Program-made: the position numbers and the translations under genes
NCBI GenBank assembly: GCA_903642215.1
Contig: CAHJWG010000001.1
Location: forward strand, 372,001 to 436,000
Length of the DNA: 64,000 nt
Origin: Sphingobacteriaceae bacterium
Lineage (GTDB): Bacteria; Bacteroidota; Bacteroidia; Sphingobacteriales; Sphingobacteriaceae
Reading direction: 5' to 3'
In this document: piece after piece, positions 50,904 through 59,904 of the stretch
Numbering within the stretch: position 1 is the stretch's first letter
Layout of the letters: each line of letters opens with the position of its first letter
Notes under the pieces: generated by a model
What the model saw: the letters and a program-made list of their open reading frames with translations, nothing else
What the model was told of the DNA's origin: nothing
Databases searched by the model: none

Positions 50904-53900
50904 TTAAAATTTTACAGAAAAGTTTAGACCGAATGAGCGCGTATGCGGCAAGCCGATGGATTCGATACCCTGGATATTGCTGTTTGTAAAACTGGATTCG
51001 GGGTCAAAGTTGTCTGTTTTTTTGTAAAGTATGGCCAGGTTTCGGGCAACAAAAGAAATACTGGCCGATTGTAGTTTAATCAGTTTAAGATCAGCAACGG
51101 GGATGTTGTATGAAAAAATAACTTGTCTTAATTTAACAAAGCTGCCATCGTGTAAAAATAAATCAGCGTAAGATTTATAATTATCATAGTACGTTCTTAA
51201 CCCGGTTACCGGCACAGTCCTGGTGTAACTGGCACCCGTTTGATCTACACCGTTTAAAAGTAAACCGCCATCGCGGCCCGGTAAGGTTGTTTTTAACAAA
51301 CCTAACCGGGTTGCATAAATCTCCATTAAAGAAAATACTTTGTTGCCGAATTTACCATCCAGCAATACGCCTAAAGTAAACCGTTTATACCTAAAGTTAT
51401 TGGTAAAACCCATGGTATAAGGGGCAACGCTGTTCCCTAACACTTGTAAACCTGTTGCAACAGGTAAGCCTGTAGTTTTATTAAATACCACGTTTCCGCT
51501 GGCATCGTGTTGCATTGTGGGTCCAACAATTTGTCCGGCAGAATAACCTACAATATTATTAACGTAAGCCCAGCTGTTTACCGTATTTGCCAATTGCATG
51601 GAGGTTATATTATCGGTTAATTTTAACACCCGGTTTTGGTTGTAAGCAAAGTTGTAACTGGTACTCCAGGTAAAGCTGTTGCTTTTTACAGGTGTGCCGT
51701 TGATCAAAAGTTCGATACCCTTGTTGTTTATTTCTCCTACATTTAATATTACGCTGCTGTAGCCGGAGGTGGAAGATATGGTTGAATTTACAATATCATT
51801 TGTGGTTTTACGATTGTAATAAGTTACATCAAAGCCTAAACGGTTTTTAAGGAGCTGCAATTCTATACCGCCTTCTTTTGTGGTAGAAGTTAAGGGCCTT
51901 AAATTTGTATTGGTGATCTGGCCGCTGGTAACATTTTGCAAGGTAGGGCCAGAACTCGGGACATTGCTGTAGGTGAGGTTGATTGCATAAGGATCCGGCG
52001 CACCGCCGCCAACCTGCGCATAGGAAGCCCGGATTTTAGCCAGGTTAAAAATAGCAGGTAATTTAAGCGCATCAGACAAAATAAAACTTCCGCCCACACT
52101 CGGGTAAAAAATACTGTTGTGTGCAGGGCTTAATGTTGAAAACCAATCTTTACGGCCGGTAACGGTTATAAAGAACAGGCTTTTATAATCAAAGTCTGCT
52201 GAGCCAAAAATCGAATTGGTTTTTAAATGTACGTTGTAAGGTAATGTAGATGCCGTAGCCAGGTTTGTATAACTATAAAAATACGGAATGGTAAAAGTAG
52301 AACCATTTAAATTTAATTGTTCGTTAACAAAGCTGCGGCTGTTTACACCGCCTAAAACAGATATATTAAAATTACTGATCACTTTTGCTTTGTAGGAGAC
52401 TGTAGCCAGGCTGTTTGTTTCAGAAATATCAGCTTTTATAGCGGTATATTGTCCGTTCGGAACATATAATGTACCTGTTGGCAAAGTATTGGCGTAGTTG
52501 TAATTGTAAAAATCCCTACTGATGGTGCCTTTAAAAACTAAATCCTTTACCGGTTCATAAGCGATAGTGCCCTGGCCGATAAACCTGTTTTTGGTATCGT
52601 CTTCTTTGTATTTATTAACTACAAAATATCCGTTTGATGCGATGGAAGCATCATTCCAAACTATTTCGTTGCCGTTTGCATCATAACCGGGGTTTAACCA
52701 GCGCACATCTGCCGTATTGGCAATCATGTACGGCAGCCAGTTTGGGTTGCCTAAAGCATCGCCGGCACCGGTACGGTTGTGGCCTTTTTCTAAATTATAT
52801 TGTGCCAAAGCTTCGATGCTTATTTTACTGCCTAATTTCCCGTTAAGCGAAAGGTTGCCTGTTTTCCGGTCATAAGTTGTGCCGGGCAGGATGCCTTTAC
52901 TGTTTAAATCAGAAGCAGAAAAACGGTAAGTCAGCGCATCCGATCCACCCGTAAATGCCAGTGTGTTGGTAAATGTTGAACCGGTTTGATAGAAATTTTT
53001 GAGGTTATCCTTTTGCGCGGAGTAACTGTGTTTTAATCCGTCGGCGGCCACATAATCCGTTTGGGCGTTAATTTTTGCGCCCCAGGAACGCCTTCCCGTG
53101 GTTTGTGCCGTGCTTAAATCCGTTGGCAAAACACCGTTATCGCCCTGGCCATATTCATATTGATAATCCGGAAAAACAGCAATATTTTCTATAGTTGCCG
53201 TTGAATTATATTCTACACCGATCCCTTTTTGCGCCCTGCCTTTTTTAGTGGTGATTAAAATAACACCGTTTGCAGCCCGCGATCCGTACAAAGCTGCTGC
53301 CGTACCACCTTTAAGTACCGTCATCGTTTCAATATCGTCCGGGTTAATACCGCCGATGCCGTCTCCACGGTCAACATTGTTGGTAATACCGTTAATTGTA
53401 GGCGGGCCGCCGGGTGTCGAATTATCAATCGGCATCCCGTTTACAACGTAAAGCGGCTGGTTTTCACCCGTTAAAGAACCGTTTCCACGGATAACCACAC
53501 GACTGGAACCGCCCGGCCCGGTTGAGGTGCCAATCGCATTTACGCCGGCAACTTTACCCGTTAAAGCATTGGCAACATTGTTTTCGCGTGCCTGGGTAAA
53601 TTCCTCGCCTTTTACTTCGGTAACGGCATAACCTAAAGATTTTTTTTGCCGGTTAATACCTAAAGCCGTAACCACAACTTCATTTAGTGCATTTGTATTT
53701 TGCTGCAGCTTAATTGTTAGCGGTGCAGCTAAATTACTCACCACTACTTCTTCCTTTTTATAACCGATAAAAGCAGCAACAATAGTTACCGATTGCCCCT
53801 TATATTTATCCGGAACGGATAGCCTGAAATTACCGGAAGCATCTGTAGTGGTGCCGATGGAAGGATCATCTTTTAAAGTTACGGAAGCACCGATTACCGG

Positions 53901-54341
53901 ATTGGAATCATCGCTGAAAACAACTTTACCTTTAATTTCACCTGCTGCGGCTGCCATAAAACTTTCTGTAGCAAGGTGTTCATTTAAAGTAAATATGGAA
54001 AACTGTGTTTGGCTGATTCTGCGGTAATCCAGCGAAAACCTGGAAATCAGCTGTTTTAAATTCGCCTCAAAATCATTTTCCTTCAATTCATTCGCAGCAA
54101 TATATTTTTTGTCGAGCAAGCCTTCCTGATACGCAATCTGGATATGGTAACGCTTTCTTAAATTTTCTAATGCTTCTTTTAACGATACTTTATTTTCTTC
54201 CTGCAGGTTTTTTGCAGTGGTTTTGGCATAATGCTGGTTATTCGCCATCATTACCTGGGCATAACTGTAACCGGTTTTGCCCGATAAAAACAGTAGTATG
54301 CCGCAACATTTAAATAACTTGAACAGGTACAATTTTCGCAT
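50904..54341 (-). CDS. SusC-family TonB-dependent transporter with STN domain
   Basis: 1145 residues. The signal peptide (about 1-28) is followed by an STN (secretin/TonB short N-terminal) domain (about 45-115, KVSLKEALENLRKRYHIQIAYQEGLL), which contacts the FecR anti-sigma factor. Then come a carboxypeptidase-regulatory-like domain (about 135-215), a TonB plug (about 220-350, NEVVVTALGINRQKKSLGYAV, SRVVIRGNGSLTGENQPLYVVNGMPID) and a barrel ending FGLNFSVKF. The STN domain and the adjacent fecR and sigma genes show trans-envelope signalling: substrate binding outside releases the sigma factor inside. It starts 6 bp after fecR ends, in one operon. The substrate is unknown. Confidence 0.93.
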   Translation of the reverse strand: MRKLYLFKLFKCCGILLFLSGKTGYSYAQVMMANNQHYAKTTAKNLQEENKVSLKEALENLRKRYHIQIAYQEGLLDKKYIAANELKENDFEANLKQLISRFSLDYRRISQTQFSIFTLNEHLATESFMAAAAGEIKGKVVFSDDSNPVIGASVTLKDDPSIGTTTDASGNFRLSVPDKYKGQSVTIVAAFIGYKKEEVVVSNLAAPLTIKLQQNTNALNEVVVTALGINRQKKSLGYAVTEVKGEEFTQARENNVANALTGKVAGVNAIGTSTGPGGSSRVVIRGNGSLTGENQPLYVVNGMPIDNSTPGGPPTINGITNNVDRGDGIGGINPDDIETMTVLKGGTAAALYGSRAANGVILITTKKGRAQKGIGVEYNSTATIENIAVFPDYQYEYGQGDNGVLPTDLSTAQTTGRRSWGAKINAQTDYVAADGLKHSYSAQKDNLKNFYQTGSTFTNTLAFTGGSDALTYRFSASDLNSKGILPGTTYDRKTGNLSLNGKLGSKISIEALAQYNLEKGHNRTGAGDALGNPNWLPYMIANTADVRWLNPGYDANGNEIVWNDASIASNGYFVVNKYKEDDTKNRFIGQGTIAYEPVKDLVFKGTISRDFYNYNYANTLPTGTLYVPNGQYTAIKADISETNSLATVSYKAKVISNFNISVLGGVNSRSFVNEQLNLNGSTFTIPYFYSYTNLATASTLPYNVHLKTNSIFGSADFDYKSLFFITVTGRKDWFSTLSPAHNSIFYPSVGGSFILSDALKLPAIFNLAKIRASYAQVGGGAPDPYAINLTYSNVPSSGPTLQNVTSGQITNTNLRPLTSTTKEGGIELQLLKNRLGFDVTYYNRKTTNDIVNSTISSTSGYSSVILNVGEINNKGIELLINGTPVKSNSFTWSTSYNFAYNQNRVLKLTDNITSMQLANTVNSWAYVNNIVGYSAGQIVGPTMQHDASGNVVFNKTTGLPVATGLQVLGNSVAPYTMGFTNNFRYKRFTLGVLLDGKFGNKVFSLMEIYATRLGLLKTTLPGRDGGLLLNGVDQTGASYTRTVPVTGLRTYYDNYKSYADLFLHDGSFVKLRQVIFSYNIPVADLKLIKLQSASISFVARNLAILYKKTDNFDPESSFTNSNIQGIESIGLPHTRSFGLNFSVKF
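53766..53779 (+). repeat. GCAG-type repeat copy inside the STN-SusC gene
   Basis: GATAAAAGCAGCAA, with TTTTTA five bases upstream, read on the minus strand as VAAFIGYKK. The FIGYK stretch is normal in these domains, so chance is quite possible. Confidence 0.3.
54170..54183. repeat. Dispersed 14-mer copy in the STN domain coding region
   Basis: ATGCTTCTTTTAAC, one mismatch, read SLKEAL. The STN domain commonly has this helix, so the copy may be fortuitous. Confidence 0.35.
54283..54296 (+). repeat. ACAG-type repeat copy in the SusC signal peptide
   Basis: GATAAAAACAGTAG, read on the minus strand as LLFLSG in the hydrophobic core of the signal peptide. Confidence 0.45.
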
Positions 54342-54347
54342 AATTGA

Positions 54348-55382
54348 TTATTTTGAGATTTTAGAAATGATAATATTTTTATCTGACTGGCTGATTCTGA
54401 GATGCAGTGTTGAAGCTATCGTTTCGAGTAATTCCTTTACACCGGAAACTTTAATTTCGCCGTCGATTTTCAGGTTTTGAAGCAACGGATCAGTAACGCT
54501 AACCTGATAGCCGTATTCGTCCTGCAGGGTTTCAATAATTTTGCGGAGCGACGGATTATTAAATATCAGCCGGCGGGCAGTCCACAACGTGATATCAGCC
54601 GGCCGGGAAAGCACTTTTTTAGCCACCAAACGGTTATGGTTAAATTCCAAATCATCGCCCGGCTCCATTATCAAGCTTTCCTTTTTAGCGAAGCTGCTTA
54701 AATAAGCAATCTTGATTTTCCCGTTCAACAGGCTGACGTTTGTTTTTTCGTGCCTGCTTTTTACATTAAAAGTGGTACCCAAAACTTCTACTTCGATACC
54801 GTTGCTGTGCACATAAAATCTTTCTGACGGTTTTATATTCAGGGAATCCCGGTTAAGGTGTTTTACTTTAAAAAGTACTTCGCCGTTAATCCAAACTTCT
54901 CTGGAGTGAAAGTACCAGCCGGAAAAATAAGTTAAATCAGAGTTGCTGTTCAGGATAACTTCCGATTGGTCCGGCAAAATAACCGTGCGTATTTCTCCGA
55001 ATCCGGTCGAGATCGTTTCCTGCCTGTTAAATTGCCACACCGTAAATGCCATGCCGGTCGCCAGTAAAAAAACTGCGGCCATCCTAAGCCAAACAGGCCG
55101 GCTAATCACTTTTGCAGGCACTTGTTTTTGTGTTCGGATACTTGCCTCAATCCTGTTCCAAACGTTTAACTGATTTTGCCTATTAAAAGAAGTATCCTGT
55201 TTACGATAAGCTTTGATAACCTGAGCAGCCCGGGAAACTTCTTCTTCCTTTTCGGGATATTTATTTAAAAATGATTGCCAGAACTGATCTTTTTTATCCG
55301 TTGGATTGGTTATCCAACTAATAAAAGTATCATCACCTAAAAAATCTTTAACAGTATAATTTAAATAGGTAGAAAATTCCAT
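54348..55382 (-). CDS. FecR-family anti-sigma factor
   Basis: 344 residues. The N-terminal cytoplasmic helical part (about 1-100) would hold the ECF sigma factor. One membrane helix follows near 107-127 (VWLRMAAVFLLATGMAFTVWQF). The periplasmic FecR domain (about 133-235, GFGEIRTVILPDQSEVILNSNSDLTY, REVWINGEVLFKV) and a C-terminal STN-like domain (about 265-340, SLRKIIETLQDEYGYQVSVTD) receive the signal from the SusC STN domain. It stands 67 bp after the sigma gene and 6 bp before susC, in the usual order sigma-fecR-susC-susD. Confidence 0.93.
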   Translation of the reverse strand: MEFSTYLNYTVKDFLGDDTFISWITNPTDKKDQFWQSFLNKYPEKEEEVSRAAQVIKAYRKQDTSFNRQNQLNVWNRIEASIRTQKQVPAKVISRPVWLRMAAVFLLATGMAFTVWQFNRQETISTGFGEIRTVILPDQSEVILNSNSDLTYFSGWYFHSREVWINGEVLFKVKHLNRDSLNIKPSERFYVHSNGIEVEVLGTTFNVKSRHEKTNVSLLNGKIKIAYLSSFAKKESLIMEPGDDLEFNHNRLVAKKVLSRPADITLWTARRLIFNNPSLRKIIETLQDEYGYQVSVTDPLLQNLKIDGEIKVSGVKELLETIASTLHLRISQSDKNIIISKISK

Positions 55383-55449
55383 AAAACAACCTGATATTTA
55401 AATTGATTATACCTGAACACTTCAAATTATCCCTTCTTTTCAAGAAAAA

Positions 55450-56082
55450 TTAGAAAAAAATTTGGAATTCAAGAAAGATAATCAAAATCAGGATCATTTT
55501 AAACTTGGATATCTTAAAAAGCTCCTGCAAATTATGTATAGCTTTATAAAAAAGTTTGTAGGCAGAGCTTGTGGTAATGCCCATTACGTCTGCTATTTCT
55601 TCATAACTAAGATTTTCGTAATATCTTAAATAGATAATTTCCTGTTGCCTGGAAGGTAAATCCTGTAAGAGTATTTTTATTTTCGACTGCAGTTCTTTTT
55701 CTTCTTCCCTCGCAATTATCTGCTGATCAAAAGACACTTCAAATGCAAAGCTGTAAGTATCGTCATCCTGATTTTCAATCGAATTAAACCTGTCCGAAAC
55801 TTCAGTTTTCCGAAAAATTGCATGCCGTAAAGCTTTAAACAGGTAATTTTTTACGGATGCCGGATTGCCTAAATTATTTTTATTTGTCCAGAGTTTAACA
55901 AATAAATCGTGCACGCAATCTTCGATGATATTTACGTCCTGCGTAAACTTATAACCGTAATTACAAAGAAATTTAAAGTAAGAATTATAAATTAAAGTGT
56001 AGGCATCCCAATTTCCTTCCTTAAAAGAAGCCCATGTAATCAACATGTTCCTTTCCTGATCGAGTGGGAAATTATTACGCAT
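55450..56082 (-). CDS. ECF RNA polymerase sigma factor (sigma-70 family, Bacteroidota type)
   Basis: 210 residues. Region 2 (about 25-90) contains YFKFLCNYGYKFTQDVNIIEDCVHDLFVKLWTN. Region 4 (about 135-190) contains LPSRQQEIIYLRYYENLSYEEIADVMGITTSSAYKLFYKAIHNL with the recognition helix. It is controlled by the FecR downstream and would direct the neighbouring SusCD genes. The last ~16 residues (KMILILIIFLEFQIFF) are strongly hydrophobic, which is odd for a soluble factor and might contact the membrane or FecR. A remote repeat-like stretch encodes WASFKEG. Confidence 0.93.
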   Translation of the reverse strand: MRNNFPLDQERNMLITWASFKEGNWDAYTLIYNSYFKFLCNYGYKFTQDVNIIEDCVHDLFVKLWTNKNNLGNPASVKNYLFKALRHAIFRKTEVSDRFNSIENQDDDTYSFAFEVSFDQQIIAREEEKELQSKIKILLQDLPSRQQEIIYLRYYENLSYEEIADVMGITTSSAYKLFYKAIHNLQELFKISKFKMILILIIFLEFQIFF

Positions 56083-56586
56083 CGGCCTCCAAATTAATAA
56101 TCTATAACTATCAGAAGCTGAATATAGAAAATTCTTCTCTTTAAAAAATTATTAATAACACATTAAATTATTTGCGCCGGCAATTTTAATTTGATTAGAA
56201 AATTTAGTGTCCGGTTAAATTTTGTCCGGTTTGCGTTACATGCTTCTTTTACCGATATAAATTAGTTGTCGAAGAATTGATCTCGCCGGTTTTTTATACG
56301 ACAAATAATTATAACCCGGTCAATGCTTTAAAAATTTGGGGTTGCAAAGAACATTTCAGAATAATTTGCGGTTTTAACTTTATAACCTAAAGATGATCCC
56401 TAACCTCAATTTGATGTTAGTGATACTCAAACTGAGGCAAAAATTCCTCAACAAATACAATTTATTATGTAATAAGTACCAAAACAGCTGCTGTATGAAC
56501 ATGGTACGGAGGTTGTTGATATTTAATAAATAATTTAGAAATAACTTAATTTAAACTATTATTGCATGGCCTATTTACCTTGTTTT
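56083..56586. other. 504-bp divergent intergenic region
   Basis: It holds a direct repeat GTCCGGTT (56209-56216 and 56224-56231, 15 bp apart), which might be a sigma or regulator site. There is one repeat copy at 56240 and a hairpin at 56404-56437 (arms CCTCAATTTGA / TCAAACTGAGG, one mismatch, 12-nt loop) about 150 bp before the exported orphan gene. No gene is supported here. Confidence 0.5.
56240..56253 (-). repeat. Dispersed 14-mer, reverse single copy
   Basis: ATGCTTCTTTTACC, one mismatch, in a divergent promoter region, without a partner. Confidence 0.7.
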
Positions 56587-59073
56587 ATGAAAAAAAGTAT
56601 ACTTTATAAAAAGATTTTTAACCGTAAACTTGTTTTTTACAGTGTTATCTTATGCGGATGTATTATCCAATCAAAACCAGTTAATGCACAAACAGCTCCG
56701 CCTTACAAAGCCCCTCAGGATACGGTTAAAAAAAACTTAGCCCCTAATGCCTCTATCACCACTTATCAAACTACCACACAAGCTTACACACCTGATTCAC
56801 GCTTTGTAGGTGCTGCGGTTAAGGCGGCAGAAATTTTAGCGGATACCACCAAATACGATACTAAAAAAGGTATTGCTATTGAGCAGTTATTTAGCATCAG
56901 CGATTTGGAATACGTGGCTAAACAAGGCCCGAATGGTGTTGTAGTTTTATTTGAACTGGTTAACAAGCATTTGCCGAAAGGAGAAAGTGTTAATTTCCGT
57001 TCTGAGCAGGAAGCTACGGTAACATCAGGTACCAATCCTTTAGTGCTTAAAAACCTTCGCGCAACGGTAGCGGCCAAGCCAGGTTCTATTTCCAGCAACG
57101 CATCGCAATGGAAAGAAAACATTTTCCAGGCTTATATGGCGCGTGATTATGCTACCAAGCTGATGAACACCATTACCATTACATCTGCCACACGTGAAAT
57201 ACGGGAAACACCGGCGTTATCGATTATTGATTACAATGGCGCAGATATTACAATCGGGAAGATTTTAGCACGCAAACAAGCTACAATCGGAAATAAATAC
57301 CTGGCAGAAAAACAAGCGGTATTAGACTTTCGCGAACACACTTTTCCGGGAAAGCTATCCAAGGAAAACGCTAATGAGAACTACAAACGCGCATTGTTTC
57401 AATTAATCGATTTGCAGCAGGGAGATATCAACAGGCATCCTGAAACCAAAAATTTTGTTGCTGTTTTAACCGCAGATCTTAAAAAAGGACAAAGCAGCAA
57501 TGTGGTTAATGCCTTGAAAAAGAATAACTTTTTTGATGAAAACGTACCGGGAAACCTCGGGCCGGTATTGTTAACGGAAGATTCTGTAATCAATGCTGAT
57601 AAAATCCAGAAAAATGCTTACGACAAAGCAATGGAACTGATGACCCTTACTGCCCTGCATTATGGCGAACGGGATGCGGTAAAGCTGTTAAAAAGTTTGG
57701 TTGAAGGTAAAGGTGCTGTTCCGGCACAGCAAACAACCGAATTTACACCAAAGCGCTTGGGCCAGTTAACCAATCATGGTACCGAACAATTAAAATCTTT
57801 AGGTTTCGGTAAAAGCAAAACCAACAACATGACTAATTCTGACCTGGTTTTGGTTGCTGTAGCGGCACCGGATGCACCGGTTATAATTAAGCCAAAAGCA
57901 TTTTTAACCTTGCAGCAGGTTGGTGTTAGTATTGCCAATTATTACTCGGTTGTAGAAACAAACGAAACAAAAAATACCGTTTTGTTTAATCCGAGGATCA
58001 GTTTAGGCAGCCGCCATATCGAGTATCGGGCCGCTTTTGATGCAGTAGATTTTGTTCCGGAGTTTTTAAACGGAAATAACATCAATCAAAAAGGTTCCCG
58101 TGTTAAACAAAACGGATTAGAGCTACGGGTAGAATCTGATCTGTATTTTTCAAATTCTTTAAAAATAATCGACAAAGGTGTAAAACCTGTTATTTACCCT
58201 GAATTTGGTGTACTTGCCGGACTTGGAACACGTAATGTTGGAGATGACAACAGCACAACTCCCGGGCCGCTTGGTGCTGTCCCGCAATTTAAAAATACCT
58301 ATTTTAACTGGGGCGGCCATGCCGGCTTAAATTTTGGCCCTGTTTTGTTAGGCGTAGATGCAACCTACTTCTCAACAGGAACAAGAACTAATCCAAACGA
58401 AAGATTTTTTGACCTTTCACAAGGCATGACTTATTATCGTTATACCTTACTGATCCACTTCCTAAATTTTGGCCTTGGCAATATTGCACAAGGTAAAGGG
58501 ACACACTTAACCATTGATGCAGAATATACCGGCGAAACCAATAATACAGGAATCAAAAACCGCACGGTTTCAAACGGCAGCGGCGTGCAAACCGGTAACG
58601 ACGAGTGGAACCGCGATTACGACAGGGCACACCCGAATGGTGTTTTTAATGCACAAATTGCTTCGGCAATGATTTTAAACGGTGATGTAAAAGCTACTTA
58701 TGCAGCAAGCAGTTATGGCGCGGTTCATGCCGGGATACAAAAAGGTAACATCGGGTTGCGGGCCACAGGCGGTTTGTATAATTTATATACCGTACCGATT
58801 GACGGCGGCCGTTTAATTAGTGGTGAAACATTTAAAAATACCATTAACGGGAACCTGTTTGGTGCATTAACGCTTACTTATAATTTCAGCTCCGGTAGCT
58901 TTAGCAGCAAATCCAAGCGAACCGAAACTTATCAGAATACCGGCAACGGCGAAACACCGCACAAAGTAGATGAATCATCAACCGAGCAGCGCACTAATTT
59001 CGGACCGAGAAACCATGCTATTTTTACCAATGGAAAATCAAGGCTTAAACCTGTTCCAACAGATGTTAACTAA
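56587..59073 (+). CDS. Large exported orphan protein, possible outer-membrane barrel
   Basis: 828 residues from ATG 56587; an ATG at 56566 adds seven residues before the basic n-region and is less likely. The signal peptide ends near KPVNAQ (about residue 35). I do not recognise a family. The first half (about 40-420) is rich in helices and includes TKYDTKKGIAIEQLFSISDLEYVAKQ and EKQAVLDFREHTFPGK. From about 430 on, alternating aromatic and small residues suggest outer-membrane strands (LQQVGVSIANYYSVVE, TYFNWGGHAGLNFGPVLLGVDATYF, TYYRYTLLIHFLNFG, NLFGALTLTYNFSSGS). The end, however, is a polar tail, not a barrel-closing aromatic. It may be part of a secreted or gated pore; the role is unknown. 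Confidence 0.7.
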   Translation: MKKSILYKKIFNRKLVFYSVILCGCIIQSKPVNAQTAPPYKAPQDTVKKNLAPNASITTYQTTTQAYTPDSRFVGAAVKAAEILADTTKYDTKKGIAIEQLFSISDLEYVAKQGPNGVVVLFELVNKHLPKGESVNFRSEQEATVTSGTNPLVLKNLRATVAAKPGSISSNASQWKENIFQAYMARDYATKLMNTITITSATREIRETPALSIIDYNGADITIGKILARKQATIGNKYLAEKQAVLDFREHTFPGKLSKENANENYKRALFQLIDLQQGDINRHPETKNFVAVLTADLKKGQSSNVVNALKKNNFFDENVPGNLGPVLLTEDSVINADKIQKNAYDKAMELMTLTALHYGERDAVKLLKSLVEGKGAVPAQQTTEFTPKRLGQLTNHGTEQLKSLGFGKSKTNNMTNSDLVLVAVAAPDAPVIIKPKAFLTLQQVGVSIANYYSVVETNETKNTVLFNPRISLGSRHIEYRAAFDAVDFVPEFLNGNNINQKGSRVKQNGLELRVESDLYFSNSLKIIDKGVKPVIYPEFGVLAGLGTRNVGDDNSTTPGPLGAVPQFKNTYFNWGGHAGLNFGPVLLGVDATYFSTGTRTNPNERFFDLSQGMTYYRYTLLIHFLNFGLGNIAQGKGTHLTIDAEYTGETNNTGIKNRTVSNGSGVQTGNDEWNRDYDRAHPNGVFNAQIASAMILNGDVKATYAASSYGAVHAGIQKGNIGLRATGGLYNLYTVPIDGGRLISGETFKNTINGNLFGALTLTYNFSSGSFSSKSKRTETYQNTGNGETPHKVDESSTEQRTNFGPRNHAIFTNGKSRLKPVPTDVN

Positions 59074-59204
59074 GTATTAATCAAAACTTAAGTAATAGAA
59101 CGGCCGATATTTAATCAACCTAAAATAAAGCAGGAATAAGATATTTTTTTTGAAATTTGAAAAATATTAGGTTTAACATCCTGCATATTGTTTATTTTTC
59201 CAAA

Positions 59205-59879
59205 ATGAAAAATCTATTTCTTGCTTTACTGGCTGGTTCGGGTGTTTTTGTTCAGCAAGCTTCGGCACAAACTGAAGTAATCAAAAAAAACGGCTATAGT
59301 TTATCGTTTACTAATAACGACCCCGCTTTGGATCCTGCCACCAAACAAAAATTAATCAATACCTTTTTTGAAACGTATCCTAAAATGGCTAAAACTTATA
59401 ATAAAGATGCCATAAAAACAGTATCGCTTGCTATTGATACTGCTTACAAAGGTGTAGCCGCTACAGGTAACGCACGGATTGTGATAAGTTCTAAATGGAC
59501 GCACTCGCACCCGGAAGATGTAGATGTTGTTACGCATGAAGGGATGCACGTTGTGCAGGATTATAAGGAAAGTGTCGGGCCGCTTTGGTTAACGGAAGGC
59601 ATTGCCGATTATGTGCGTTATCAGTTCGGCGTAAATAACGAGGCTGCTAAATGGTCTTTGCCAGATTTTAAAGCCGGACAAAATTATACAAACAGTTATC
59701 GTATTACGGCACGTTTTCTTTTGTGGATAGAAAAGAAGTACAAAAAAGGATTTGTAAAAGAAGCAGACCAACAGCTGCGCGCACATACTTTTAACCAAAC
59801 AATCTGGCAACAGCAAACAGGCAAAACTTTGGATGAACTGTGGAAAGAATATTCAGAAAATCCGGCTTTACCAAGCTGA
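59205..59879 (+). CDS. Basic secretory protein-like metalloprotease
   Basis: 224 residues from ATG 59205; an in-frame TTG 48 bp upstream only adds a nonsense leader. The signal peptide ends ASAQ near residue 21. The body matches the basic secretory protein (BSP) family best known from plants: YSLSFTNNDPALDPATKQKLINTFFETYPKMAKTYN, VVTHEGMHVVQDYKE with the zinc motif HEGMH near 118, PLWLTEGIADYVRYQFG near 135 with the third ligand region, and RITARFLLWIEKKY near 170. Many bacteria have such secreted peptidases of the gluzincin type; the substrate is unknown. A CATAAAAACAGTAT copy (59411) encodes AIKTVS. Confidence 0.85.
   Translation: MKNLFLALLAGSGVFVQQASAQTEVIKKNGYSLSFTNNDPALDPATKQKLINTFFETYPKMAKTYNKDAIKTVSLAIDTAYKGVAATGNARIVISSKWTHSHPEDVDVVTHEGMHVVQDYKESVGPLWLTEGIADYVRYQFGVNNEAAKWSLPDFKAGQNYTNSYRITARFLLWIEKKYKKGFVKEADQQLRAHTFNQTIWQQQTGKTLDELWKEYSENPALPS
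59411..59424 (+). repeat. ACAG-type repeat copy inside the BSP gene
   Basis: CATAAAAACAGTAT, read AIKTVS on the plus strand. A similar GATAAAAATAGCAT at 60612-60625 lies inside the universal stress protein gene and reads NAIFIED. Confidence 0.35.
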
Positions 59880-59890
59880 TAAAATCTGTT

Positions 59891-59904
59891 ATGCTTCTTT
59901 TAGC
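59891..59904 (-). repeat. Dispersed 14-mer, reverse single copy
   Basis: ATGCTTCTTTTAGC, one mismatch, followed by AGG and TAAAAATT in the expected extended form. It lies 11 bp past the BSP stop, between convergent genes, with no partner arm. Confidence 0.7.
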
